Shown piece after piece: positions 43,771 to 52,095 of a stretch of DNA of 64,000 bases; position 1 is the first letter of the stretch; the number at the start of each line of letters is the position of its first letter. The notes beneath the pieces are model-generated. The model was not told the origin of the DNA, ran no database searches, and was given only the letters and a program-made list of their open reading frames with translations. A program made the position numbers and the translations under genes. Location: the NCBI RefSeq assembly GCF_001724605.1, contig NZ_MEEX01000001.1:1-64000 (forward strand), written 5' to 3'. Source of the stretch: Phenylobacterium sp. SCN 70-31 (GTDB taxonomy: Bacteria; Pseudomonadota; Alphaproteobacteria; Caulobacterales; Caulobacteraceae).

Positions 43771-44370
43771 TCAGCCACCCAGCCGGCCTTCGAACGCGAA
43801 GGCCTCGACCGGATGCCGAAGACTCGGAATCTCGCGCGACCGATACGGCTCGTCCAGTATCGATGCATCGGTCGGCCGCCCCACCGCGATGGCCGCCTCG
43901 ACCTGGTAATCGGCCTCGGGCACGCCGAGCACGTCATGGGATCGGGAAACATCGAACCCGGCCATGCCGTGGGCCGCCCAGCCGATGCGGCTGGCCTGGA
44001 GCGCCAGGCAGGCCCAGGCGGCGCCGGCGTCGAACGAATGGCTGCGCACCGGCGACGGATCGCGGCCCGGCGTGCGGCGGAAACGGTCCGAGACAAGGTA
44101 GATCAGCACCGAGGCGTGCTTGGCCCAGGCCTGATTGTAGGGGACCAGCAGGTCGAACAGCGGCGTCCAGGCCGGCGTGCCCGCATGCCCATAGACGAAG
44201 CGCCAGGGCTGGCCGTTGAACGCCGAGGGCGCCCAGGACGCCGCCTCGAACAGCGAGAGGAGCAGCTCCTGCGGCATGGCTTCGCCCGTGAAGGCGCGCG
44301 GCGACCAGCGCGCCGGAAACAGCGGGTCCGCTCCGTGCAGGACGGCCCGGCCATTGATCGTGTCGGTCAT
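43771..44370 (-). CDS. Nitroreductase family flavoprotein
   Basis: This 199-residue FMN-dependent oxidoreductase of the nitroreductase superfamily shows the FMN-binding start RWSPRAFTGEAMPQELLLSL, the ASWAPSAFNGQPWRFVYG motif, and DAGAAWACLALQASRIGWAA. It likely reduces quinones, nitro compounds or dehalogenates small aromatics with NAD(P)H, but the substrate cannot be read off. Start ATG 44370. It stands alone between the Pycsar-like gene and the LOG gene on the same strand. Confidence 0.88.
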   Translation of the reverse strand: MTDTINGRAVLHGADPLFPARWSPRAFTGEAMPQELLLSLFEAASWAPSAFNGQPWRFVYGHAGTPAWTPLFDLLVPYNQAWAKHASVLIYLVSDRFRRTPGRDPSPVRSHSFDAGAAWACLALQASRIGWAAHGMAGFDVSRSHDVLGVPEADYQVEAAIAVGRPTDASILDEPYRSREIPSLRHPVEAFAFEGRLGG

Positions 44371-44445
44371 CGGATCTTTCTGATGTGAGGAACGGCGCCG
44401 ATTTTCACCAGGACATCCCGTTCCACAAGTGTCGGATGCGACGGC

Positions 44446-45258
44446 TCACCATCCCGGTAGGTCGGGGCCGCGAGTCCAATCCGGCGGCTCATAGGGATTG
44501 AGCCCCCCGTCGAGGAGGCAGCGCCAGATTCCCTCGGCGTCCTCGGCGAAGCGGAACAGCTCGAGGTCGTGCGGGCTGATCATGCCGGCCGCGGCGAAGG
44601 CCTCGAAGTTGATCACCCCGCGCCAGTAGGCCTCGTCGAACAGCACGATGGGGATGGGCGGCGCCTTGCCGGTCTGGCGAAGCGTCAGCAGTTCGAACAG
44701 CTCGTCCAGGGTCCCGAAGCCGCCCGGGAACACCACCAGGGCGTTGGCCCGCATGGCCAGGTGCATCTTGCGCATGGCGAAGTAGTGGAACCGGAACGTC
44801 AGCTCGGGCGTGGAGTAGATGTTGGGCGCCTGCTCGTGCGGCAGCGTGATGTTCAGTCCGATGGACGGCGCGCCCACGTCGTGCGCGCCCCGGTTGGCCG
44901 CCTCCATGATCCCCGGCCCGCCCCCCGTGCAGATGACGTTGTGGCGCTCCGAACCGCCGTCCAGCAGGGCCCCGCCTTCGCGAGACGCCAGGGCGCCGAA
45001 GGCCCGCGCGGCGGCGTACCAGCGCGGGTGGGGCTCAGGCCCCGCCTCGTGGATCCGCGCGCTGCCGAAGACGACGATGGTGGAGCGCACGCCCCAGGCC
45101 TTCAGCGCCTCGTCCGCCTTGGCGAACTCCAGCAGGAAGCGGACCCCGCGCATCGACGGGCTGAGGATGAAGTCGGGGTCCAGCGAGGCCAGCCGGTAGG
45201 TCGGCGAGGCGGTCTGGGGCGTGACGGGTTCGGGCGGGATCACGGGCGGCGCGCTCAT
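44446..45258 (-). CDS. LOG family protein (nucleotide N-glycosidase-like)
   Basis: This 270-residue Rossmann-like protein has both signature motifs of the LOG/lysine-decarboxylase-like family: TGGGPGIMEAANRGAHDVG and VVFPGGFGTLDELFELLTL. Family members release bases from nucleoside monophosphates (cytokinin riboside phosphoribohydrolase or AMP-nucleosidase-like activity) and are often misnamed lysine decarboxylases. A Pro-rich N-terminal tail of about 35 residues precedes the core. A link to the nearby purine cluster is possible but not shown. Confidence 0.9.
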   Translation of the reverse strand: MSAPPVIPPEPVTPQTASPTYRLASLDPDFILSPSMRGVRFLLEFAKADEALKAWGVRSTIVVFGSARIHEAGPEPHPRWYAAARAFGALASREGGALLDGGSERHNVICTGGGPGIMEAANRGAHDVGAPSIGLNITLPHEQAPNIYSTPELTFRFHYFAMRKMHLAMRANALVVFPGGFGTLDELFELLTLRQTGKAPPIPIVLFDEAYWRGVINFEAFAAAGMISPHDLELFRFAEDAEGIWRCLLDGGLNPYEPPDWTRGPDLPGW

Positions 45259-45326
45259 CGCGCAAGCTTAGGCCGATTGCAGCGCCGGCGTCAGCGCAGC
45301 CGTCGGGATATCCCGCCCGGCGCGCC

Positions 45327-46628
45327 TCAGACGCCCTTGAACGCCGCCTCGATCGTCGCCTGGAACGCCTGGGCCACCGGCGGGACCAGGGCCGGGGACA
45401 CGCAGCGCAGGTCGTCGTTGCGGGCGTGGTGATAGCGGTGCGATCCGAAGATCCCCATGGCGCGGGGGTAGCCGGCCTGAAGGATGCTGGCCAGTTCGCC
45501 CGCCGCCACCTTCGGGTCTGCCGTATAGACCGCCTCCAGGCCCGGCAGCCCCGCGAAAGCGGCGCGGGCGGCCTCCACATGGGGCGGGCTGACGAGCAGG
45601 TAGCGCTGGGAATCGGCGCCCGGCAGCGGACTCAGCGTCGTTCCGCGCTCGTGCCAGTCGCGCGCCGCGACATTGGCCCCGATATGGACCCAGAGCGCCG
45701 TCTCGGCGGGCTTGGGCGCGAGATCGTGGATATAGAGTTCGCCGCCCTGATACTCGTACTCGTGGCCGCTGGTGGCCACGAGGGCCAGGTTGGCCGGCAG
45801 GCTGGACCGCGCCGCCCAGGCCACCAGCAGGCGCCAGACCGCCAGGCCCGACCCGCGCTCGCCCGTACAGCCGAACCAGCCCGACCTCGGCGTGGACAGC
45901 ACCAGCCATGACGGCGCGCCGCGATCGAGGCGCGCGGTGACGTTGAAGGCCGGTCGGCGGAACGAACGGCCGGACATCCGCAGGAGGCCGCGCGCGCCCT
46001 CGGCCGCGGCCTTGAGGAACGGCTCGGCGTCGCGCGGCGCCATGACGGCCACGGGCCGGTCGAACAGCGGACGGTCGGCCGGCGCGTTCAGGGCCAGCGC
46101 CTCGCCGGTCGGCCCGGTGGTGATCACCACCACCGCCGTGGCGCCGGCGGCGATGGCCGCCTTGACCCGGGTCTCCACGAAGCCCAACGCCGTGGACCAG
46201 CGCGCATAGGGCAGGACCAGCAGCGCGATGCCGGGGCCGCCCTTTCCGGCGCCGGCGAGGTAGAGCGGCCCCTCGACACCGCCCTCGGGCGTCGGGACGA
46301 CGATGGCCTGGGGGATCAGCGTCGCCCGGGCGTCGCCGACGCCGAGCGAGGCCTCCCCCTCGTAGGCGGGCGCCTGGAAGGTCTGCCGGCCGGTCGCATA
46401 GCCCAGCGCCTTGAGCTCGGCCTCGATCCAGGCGCCGCAGGCGTCGTCGCCGGGGCCGCCCGAGGCCTTTTCTCCAAAGGCGTCGTAGCGCTCGAGGATG
46501 CGCTTCGCCTCGGCCTCGCCGCCAGGGTCCTGAGGAGCAGGCTGGGCGGCGGCGGGCGCCGCGGCGGCCAAGGCGGCGGTCCCGAGGACGGCGCGGCGGG
46601 TGGCGGAGAGTGAGGGCTTCATCGGCAT
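45327..46628 (-). CDS. Tat-exported M28-like peptidase with degenerate metal site
   Basis: This 433-residue protein begins with a twin-arginine-type signal (SLSATRRAVLGTAALAAAAP). It then resembles M28 aminopeptidases: a protease-associated-like domain (residues 100-200) precedes SGHEYEYQGGELYIHD, WVHIGANVAARDW and a C-terminal SHRYHHARNDDL that lines up with the last metal ligand region. The canonical HxD and EE metal ligands are not obvious, so catalysis may be altered or lost. Start ATG 46628 or, two codons later, 46622. It follows the hydrolase gene by 8 bases, third in a TonB receptor operon. Confidence 0.65.
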   Translation of the reverse strand: MPMKPSLSATRRAVLGTAALAAAAPAAAQPAPQDPGGEAEAKRILERYDAFGEKASGGPGDDACGAWIEAELKALGYATGRQTFQAPAYEGEASLGVGDARATLIPQAIVVPTPEGGVEGPLYLAGAGKGGPGIALLVLPYARWSTALGFVETRVKAAIAAGATAVVVITTGPTGEALALNAPADRPLFDRPVAVMAPRDAEPFLKAAAEGARGLLRMSGRSFRRPAFNVTARLDRGAPSWLVLSTPRSGWFGCTGERGSGLAVWRLLVAWAARSSLPANLALVATSGHEYEYQGGELYIHDLAPKPAETALWVHIGANVAARDWHERGTTLSPLPGADSQRYLLVSPPHVEAARAAFAGLPGLEAVYTADPKVAAGELASILQAGYPRAMGIFGSHRYHHARNDDLRCVSPALVPPVAQAFQATIEAAFKGV

Positions 46629-46636
46629 ACCGGACG

Positions 46637-47638
46637 CTAGCGCAGGCCTTCGACGGGCGCGATAGGGGTCGGCGGCCCGCACCGGGCCGCCTTCACATAG
46701 CCGTCCCCGGCGGGATCGACCCGCTGCGGCAGGCGGCACAGCTCGGCCGACGCCCCGGCGTCGTTCTTGAGATAGGCGTCCCAGAAGCGGATCGTTTCCG
46801 CCTTCACGACCTCCAGCCGCGCCGGATCGCCGGGCTTCAGACGACCGCCCTCGAGACGGCGGGCCCCGAACAGCGCGTGATCGCCGCCGTCGAGGATGAC
46901 GAGGTACTGGTCGGCGCCCGCGATCGCCTGGAAGGGCGTCGACCGTTCGAAGGGCGATTTCTCCAGGTCGAAGGGCGTGGCGTCCTCCGTGCCCGTGAAA
47001 TGCATCATCGGCGTCTTCACCCGCCGGAACGCCTGGCGGGCGTCGTCGGCGCGCGGCTTGTTGGGGCTGTAGGCGATAGCGGCCTTGATCCGCGGTTCCG
47101 CATAGCGCGTGTCGTCGGGGAGCGCCGGCAGCCGCTGGCCCACCGCCGTCAGGGTCGAGAGCGCGCCATACGAATGGCCCGACATCCCCACGTGGCCGAA
47201 ATCGATCCTGCCCGCCAGCGCCGGATCGGCGGCCAGCCGGTCGAGGGCGAACGGCACGTCGCCATATCGGCCCCGGGCGGCCGCGGCCGTCATCCCGGTC
47301 CGGCCCGCCGCCGCCACACCCGCCTCGGTGACCGGGCGTCCGCCGCCCAGGATGCCCGTGTCGGAGCCGGCGTGCTGAACCGTCGCGACCACATAGCCGG
47401 CCTCGGCCACCGCGTTCAGGAGATAGGTCGAGGCCTCGCGGCTGCCCCCCAGACCATGGGAATGCAGGACCAGGGGAAACGGCCCGGCGCCCTTCGGCAC
47501 GTACAGCTTGTAGGGCACGACCCGACCCTCGCGGGCCGGGTCGGTCCATTCGCCGTAGCGCACCTCGACCTCACCGGCCGCGGCGGGCCGGAACGCGGCG
47601 ACGATGAGCGCCGCCGCGATGACCAGGGCGCGTATCAC
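46637..47638 (-). CDS. Exported alpha/beta hydrolase
   Basis: This 333-residue hydrolase has a signal peptide (IRALVIAAALIVAAFRPAAA). The core contains LHSHGLGGSREASTYLLNAV for the oxyanion region, GMSGHSYGALSTL as nucleophile elbow and DGGDHALFGARR with the catalytic histidine. It resembles dienelactone- or platelet-activating-factor-type acylhydrolases. GTG at 47638 is chosen because it overlaps the TonB receptor stop (GTGA) and yields a clean signal peptide; an ATG at 47683 would add 15 Pro-rich residues. Co-translation with the receptor implies it processes the receptor's cargo in the periplasm. Confidence 0.85.
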   Translation of the reverse strand: MIRALVIAAALIVAAFRPAAAGEVEVRYGEWTDPAREGRVVPYKLYVPKGAGPFPLVLHSHGLGGSREASTYLLNAVAEAGYVVATVQHAGSDTGILGGGRPVTEAGVAAAGRTGMTAAAARGRYGDVPFALDRLAADPALAGRIDFGHVGMSGHSYGALSTLTAVGQRLPALPDDTRYAEPRIKAAIAYSPNKPRADDARQAFRRVKTPMMHFTGTEDATPFDLEKSPFERSTPFQAIAGADQYLVILDGGDHALFGARRLEGGRLKPGDPARLEVVKAETIRFWDAYLKNDAGASAELCRLPQRVDPAGDGYVKAARCGPPTPIAPVEGLR

Positions 47639-49854
47639 CAGGCGTACCGGACCTGGGCGCCATAGGTGCGCGGGAGGTTCCAACGCCGGGTCGTCGGAGC
47701 GTCGAACACGATGTAGGACTCGTTGCCCGCATTGTTCGAGTAGACCGACAGTTCCAGGCCATCCTTCTGTACGCCGGCGCGGACGTCGAAGATCTGGTAG
47801 TCCTTGAGAAGCGGCGTCTGCGCGATCTCCTGGACGCCGCCCCAGCGACCGTTGCCCTTGATGTTGAAGAAGCCGGTCCAGTCGTTCACCAGGTCGCGGC
47901 GATAGTTGAGGTTGAACGTCGCGGTCCAGTCGGGGCGCTGCGGGCCTTTCTTGCCGGCGTCGGGACCCGACTTGATCTCACCGCCCTGACGGGAGCCCCC
48001 GATCTGGAGCCGTGCCAGACCGCCCAGAAGTTCTCGGACCGCCGTCACCTCGGCCTCGAAGCCCCAGAGTTCGGCCTTGCCAGCGTTGAAGGCGAACGAC
48101 GTCGCCTGGACCGGACAGGCTGCGAAGCCGACGCGGCAGCCGTTGTCTCCCTGCACCAGCAGATCGTCCACATCGGTCTTGTAGGCGGCCAGGCTGAGGA
48201 AGACGCGGGGCGCGATGTCGCCCTTCAAGCCGATCTCATAGGACATCGCCTTCTCGTCGCCGAAGGTCGGCGGCGGGGTGATCGGCTGGCGCGGATCGCC
48301 CAGGGCGAGGTTGAAGCCGCCGGCGCGGTAGGCGGTGCCGATCTTACCGTAGGCCAGCCAGCCCGAGAGCTTGTACGACGCGGTGACGTTGTAGCTGAAG
48401 TCGTCCGTCTCGCGCTGGGTGTCGATGGCGAAGCCCGCGCCCGAGACCCGACCGGTGCCGAAATCGAACCGGTTGGAGAGGAGTTCCTTGTCGTCGCGGG
48501 TGTAGCGGCCCTCGGCGGTCACGTTGAAGGCGTCGGTGAAGTCGTAGCCCACCGAGCCGTAGGCGGCCCAGGAGACGAAATCCAGACGGCTGACGCCGAC
48601 GGTGCCGAACGAGAACCCGTTCGCCGCGGTGGGCGGCCCCGCCAGGGTGTTCTGGTACTTGTCGTTGAGGTCGTAGTACTCGAAGCCGGCGAGCCAGCTC
48701 AGGCCACCGATCGGCTCGCCGACCAGATGGATGTCCTGGAAGAGGATGCGGGCGTAGTCGTTCTGCGACCCGCCGAGATCGGTGGAGCCCGGCACGCCGC
48801 CCGGGGCGATCAGACCCTGGGACCGTATGCGGGCGATGAACTCGGGCGAGGTCGCGTCGCGGTCGTAGGCGTTCTGCGAGCGGCGCTCACGCAGGGCGGT
48901 GGTCGAGGTCAGCGCCGCCCAGCCCAGGTCGTACTCCAGCACCAGCTCGGCATAATTGACCTGCTGCTTGGCCGAGGACGGGTGGTTCCACTCGACATTG
49001 TACTTGTCCTGGAAGACGCCCCGCGGATAGGTCGCGTTCGTGCCCGCCGGGATGAGCAGCTGATACATCAGGCCCGGCAGCTGGTCGCGGCCGTGTTCGA
49101 GCAGCAGGTTGGCGCTGAAGGGGCCGTTCTCGTAGCGGACCTGGCCGCGATAGATCTCGGTCTCCTGGCGGTCGAAGTACTCGTCGCGGACCGGGTTGTA
49201 GTAGAAGCCCTTGCTCTGCTTCATCAGGTTGGCGCCGAACCGCACGGCCCAGTTCTCGTTGATCGGCTGGTTGACCACCAGCTGGCCCTCGAAGCGCGAG
49301 TTGTTCGCCGCCTCCAGCAGGGCGTAGCCTTCCTGGTTCTGCGTGGGGCGCGCCGAAACCACGTTGATGGCGCCGCCCACCGCGTTGCGGCCGTTGAGCG
49401 CGCCCTGGACGCCGCGCAGGGCCTCGATGCGGCCGACGTCGAAGAAGTCGGGCTTGGAGAAGGTGCGGCCGCCGACATAGCCGCCGCCGATGTAGACACC
49501 GTTCCGGTAGAGCCCCACCGCCGCATCCGCCGAAGTCGCGCGGCTGGTGCCCGAGCCGCGGATCGAGACCTCGGACGTCACCGGGTTGGACGTGTTGGCG
49601 AAGTTCACCGCCGGCACGTTGCTCAGCAGGGCCTGGGTGTTGGCGATGCCGCCCATCGCCTGGATCTGCTCGGCCCCGATCGCGGTGCCCGCCGCCGGAA
49701 TCTCCCGCAGGCTCTCCTCGCGCTTACGCGCGGTGACAAGGATCTCGTCGACTTCGACGGTCCCCTGGCCTTGGCCCTGCGCCCACGCGGGCGCGGCGAT
49801 CGCCGCGCACAGCACGGCAAGTGAAACGTCTCGGATGGTTCTACGCGCGTTCAT
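47635..49854 (-). CDS. TonB-dependent outer-membrane receptor
   Basis: This 739-residue receptor has a signal peptide (SLAVLCAAIAAPAWAQ), a TonB box (VDEILVTARKREESLREIP), a plug domain with SEVSIRGSGTSR and IEALRGVQGALNGRNAVGGA, and a barrel whose last strand ends TYGAQVRYAW. This is the FecA/CirA-like group common in Caulobacterales for uptake of plant-derived or complex substrates. The start MNARRTIRD at 49854 has GAGGGGATCA just upstream. It heads an operon with an exported hydrolase and an M28-like protein, so the ligand is probably an ester or peptide-like molecule. Confidence 0.93.
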   Translation of the reverse strand: MNARRTIRDVSLAVLCAAIAAPAWAQGQGQGTVEVDEILVTARKREESLREIPAAGTAIGAEQIQAMGGIANTQALLSNVPAVNFANTSNPVTSEVSIRGSGTSRATSADAAVGLYRNGVYIGGGYVGGRTFSKPDFFDVGRIEALRGVQGALNGRNAVGGAINVVSARPTQNQEGYALLEAANNSRFEGQLVVNQPINENWAVRFGANLMKQSKGFYYNPVRDEYFDRQETEIYRGQVRYENGPFSANLLLEHGRDQLPGLMYQLLIPAGTNATYPRGVFQDKYNVEWNHPSSAKQQVNYAELVLEYDLGWAALTSTTALRERRSQNAYDRDATSPEFIARIRSQGLIAPGGVPGSTDLGGSQNDYARILFQDIHLVGEPIGGLSWLAGFEYYDLNDKYQNTLAGPPTAANGFSFGTVGVSRLDFVSWAAYGSVGYDFTDAFNVTAEGRYTRDDKELLSNRFDFGTGRVSGAGFAIDTQRETDDFSYNVTASYKLSGWLAYGKIGTAYRAGGFNLALGDPRQPITPPPTFGDEKAMSYEIGLKGDIAPRVFLSLAAYKTDVDDLLVQGDNGCRVGFAACPVQATSFAFNAGKAELWGFEAEVTAVRELLGGLARLQIGGSRQGGEIKSGPDAGKKGPQRPDWTATFNLNYRRDLVNDWTGFFNIKGNGRWGGVQEIAQTPLLKDYQIFDVRAGVQKDGLELSVYSNNAGNESYIVFDAPTTRRWNLPRTYGAQVRYAW

Positions 49855-49855
49855 T

Positions 49856-49886
49856 GATCCCCTCGTTTCAGGTCGCCCAGGGGATC
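49856..49886 (-). promoter_or_regulatory. Hairpin that can mask the receptor's ribosome binding site
   Basis: On the minus strand GATCCCCT (49886-49879) can pair perfectly with AGGGGATC (49863-49856), which contains the ribosome binding site and ends 1 base before the receptor ATG at 49854. The 15-base loop contains ACCTGAAACG. Such pairing would reduce translation until melted or bound. Confidence 0.45.
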
Positions 49887-50074
49887 GAAGCCGCCACGCC
49901 GTCACGGCCGGCCGCGCCCTCCCCTGATCCGCCTCTCATGTCCCGTTACCGGGCGGTGACAGCGGCCGAGACGCTACCCCAGCCGCCGGGCGCGCCGCCA
50001 ATGCCCGCAGGGTGTGGAGCCATTCCGCCCTGTCCGCTTGACGCGCGCGCGATGCCGGTCGGACAGTCGTCGCC

Positions 50075-50800
50075 ATGAACCCGATCGATCGCAGACAGTG
50101 GCTTGCCGGCGCAGGCGCTACGATGGCCACCGCACAGGCTGCAGGGGCGGCGTGGGCCGCCGAAGGGCGGCAGGCTCGCGTATACGACTACCTCTTCCTG
50201 GACTTCGACGCCCCCCCGGGCTCGCGGCCGGCGAGCGAATACGCGAACCACCTGAAGGCCCGAAAAGCCGCGGTCGAGGCGGCGGGCGGACAGCTTCTCG
50301 GCCTGTTCACGCCCCAGATCGGATGGCATGCCCGCCAGGCGGCGCTTCTGGTGGGCTGGGCGGCGGGCGCGGACGGCCGCGACAAGGCGGTCGACGAACT
50401 CGCCACGCTGCCCGGCGTGCGGACGGCCCGACGCGACCGGCTGGAGGCGACGGCGCGGCCGGGCGCCGCCGACCGCCTGCGGCCGGAGGGGATCTATACC
50501 CACCGGTGGTTCGTGATCGACACGTCGTCGCTGGCCGAGGTGGTGTCGCTGTCCACCCAGGCCTGGCCCGACTTCGAGGCGCAGTTCGACAGCAACATCT
50601 TCGGCCTCTTCAAGGCCTCGGCTTCGGCCGAAGACCAGGCCGCGGGCGTCACGCGCCTGCTCCTGATGACGCGCTACGGCAGCCACGGCGTCTGGGAGGA
50701 GTCCCGGGATTCCTCCCCGAAGGCCATGGCGGCCTTCGCCCGCCGCCAGAAGCTGACCCGCGACACCTGGGTCGCCAGCGTTCTCCTGACGGCGATCTAG
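50075..50800 (+). CDS. Tat-exported protein of unknown function (NIPSNAP-like)
   Basis: This 241-residue protein has a twin-arginine leader (PIDRRQWLAGAGAT) cleaved near AAWA. Mature residues suggest a dimeric alpha/beta barrel repeated twice: RVYDYLFLDFDAPPGSRPAS and later YTHRWFVIDTSSLAEVVSLS, each followed by helices, and RLLLMTRYGSHGVWEES, which resembles the NIPSNAP pattern. Assignment is tentative. Start ATG 50075. It is divergent from the TonB receptor over 220 bases and converges on a SnoaL-like gene. Confidence 0.65.
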   Translation: MNPIDRRQWLAGAGATMATAQAAGAAWAAEGRQARVYDYLFLDFDAPPGSRPASEYANHLKARKAAVEAAGGQLLGLFTPQIGWHARQAALLVGWAAGADGRDKAVDELATLPGVRTARRDRLEATARPGAADRLRPEGIYTHRWFVIDTSSLAEVVSLSTQAWPDFEAQFDSNIFGLFKASASAEDQAAGVTRLLLMTRYGSHGVWEESRDSSPKAMAAFARRQKLTRDTWVASVLLTAI

Positions 50801-50809
50801 GCGCCTGCG

Positions 50810-51295
50810 TCAGGGCGCGAAGCTGGATCGGCCCTGGATGCCCCAGCGGCCGTCCTGCCGCGTCACGATGTAGATGGAATCGAAGCCGCCGATGACGCTG
50901 CCGTCCTTGCGGTATCGGCTGAACCGCGTGTCGATGTGAACCTTGTCGGCGCCGGCGTGGATGACCTCCCGCCGTTCCCAGGCCGAGTGATCCCATTCGG
51001 TCAGCGCCCCGCTGCCGAACATCTCGGGCTTGTGATAGCCGGGGTTGATGATCGTCACGGTTCCCGAGGCGAAGCGGACGTGCGGGAAGTTGAACGTCGC
51101 CTCGAAGGCTGGCAGGTCGCGGGCGTTGAAGGCCGTCATGAAGGCGTCCAGCCGACCCTGGGCGGCGGCGATCTCGGCGGCGAACTTCGCATGCTCGGGC
51201 TTCACGGGCGGCGCTCCAACCCCACGGCCCATGGCCGGCCCCGCAGCGGCGAGGGCGAAACCGGCGCCCAGCAGGGCGTCCCTTCGACTGACCAT
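50810..51295 (-). CDS. Tat-exported SnoaL/NTF2-like protein
   Basis: This is a 161-residue protein. The leader SRRDALLGAGFALAAAGPAM is of twin-arginine type. The mature domain shows the cone-shaped NTF2 fold pattern: an N-terminal helix with RLDAFMTAFNARDLPAFEAT, then strands with HVRFASGTVTIIN, DKVHIDTRFSRYR and SIYIVTRQDGRWGIQGRSSF. Such proteins bind or isomerise small molecules. It follows the TetR gene by 25 bases on the same strand. Confidence 0.75.
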   Translation of the reverse strand: MVSRRDALLGAGFALAAAGPAMGRGVGAPPVKPEHAKFAAEIAAAQGRLDAFMTAFNARDLPAFEATFNFPHVRFASGTVTIINPGYHKPEMFGSGALTEWDHSAWERREVIHAGADKVHIDTRFSRYRKDGSVIGGFDSIYIVTRQDGRWGIQGRSSFAP

Positions 51296-51320
51296 GATGT
51301 CTTCTCCTTGCAGTCTCTTG

Positions 51321-52013
51321 TCATGGGAGCGGTCCCTCCGTGTCGAAGGGCCATTCCTGTTCGGGTGAATCCAGATTGAGCAGTTCGGCGGCGTTGTGCC
51401 GCCAGGCGCGGATCATCTGCCCGCACCACCGCAGGAACATCTCGTCGCGGGCCGGGTCGCCCTTCTCCACCCAGTAGGCCAGCGCGTCGTTGCAGAACGA
51501 GATCATGGGATCGAGCGACAGTTCCAGCAGCGGCGGGCGCTGGGCCGGCGGTGGCGGGCGCTCGGGGTACCAGAGCAGGGCCCGCAGCCGTTGGCCGGTG
51601 CGCTTGCGCAGGGCGTGGTGAGCATTGTGATAGGCTGGGTTCTGGTCGCCGTGGCGCACCAGCAGGATGAATCCGTCCTCGAACGAGCGCGCGGCCAGGA
51701 GAGCCTTGCGCATGCCACCGCCATAGCCACGCCAGGGCTTGGCGTCCTGTTCCTTCAGCCGATGGACGGTCTCGGCGAAGATCCCCTGGATAAGCGCGTC
51801 CTTGGACGGGAAGCGGCGGTACAGGACCACCTTGGTGACGCCGGCGGCGGCGGCCACCTGCTCCATCGTGGCGCGCGCGAGTCCGTGCTTGCGGAACACG
51901 GCGGCGGCAACCCGCATGAACTGCTGTCGTCGCTCGGCCTCGCGCTCGGTGACGGGCGGATCGGCGTCGTTCGCGGCAAGCGGCTGAGGCAGGGTCGAAC
52001 TCCATAGATGCAT
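51321..52013 (-). CDS. TetR/AcrR-family regulator
   Basis: This is a 230-residue repressor. The DNA-binding domain spans about residues 28-75 (FRKHGLARATMEQVAAAAGV, TKVVLYRRFPSKDALIQ). The ligand domain contains ISFCNDALAYWVEKGDPARD. The start ATG at 52013 (MHLWSSTLPQ) follows AAGG. It probably controls its downstream SnoaL-like gene and possibly the upstream sulfatase gene, which ends 82 bases earlier on the same strand. Confidence 0.88.
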   Translation of the reverse strand: MHLWSSTLPQPLAANDADPPVTEREAERRQQFMRVAAAVFRKHGLARATMEQVAAAAGVTKVVLYRRFPSKDALIQGIFAETVHRLKEQDAKPWRGYGGGMRKALLAARSFEDGFILLVRHGDQNPAYHNAHHALRKRTGQRLRALLWYPERPPPPAQRPPLLELSLDPMISFCNDALAYWVEKGDPARDEMFLRWCGQMIRAWRHNAAELLNLDSPEQEWPFDTEGPLP

Positions 52014-52095
52014 CGCCAGCCTTGCACAGCCGCGCCGCCCCCGCCACGCCATCGACGGATAGCCGGAGGCTATTGGCCTGCTCGGGTGAGTGGGA

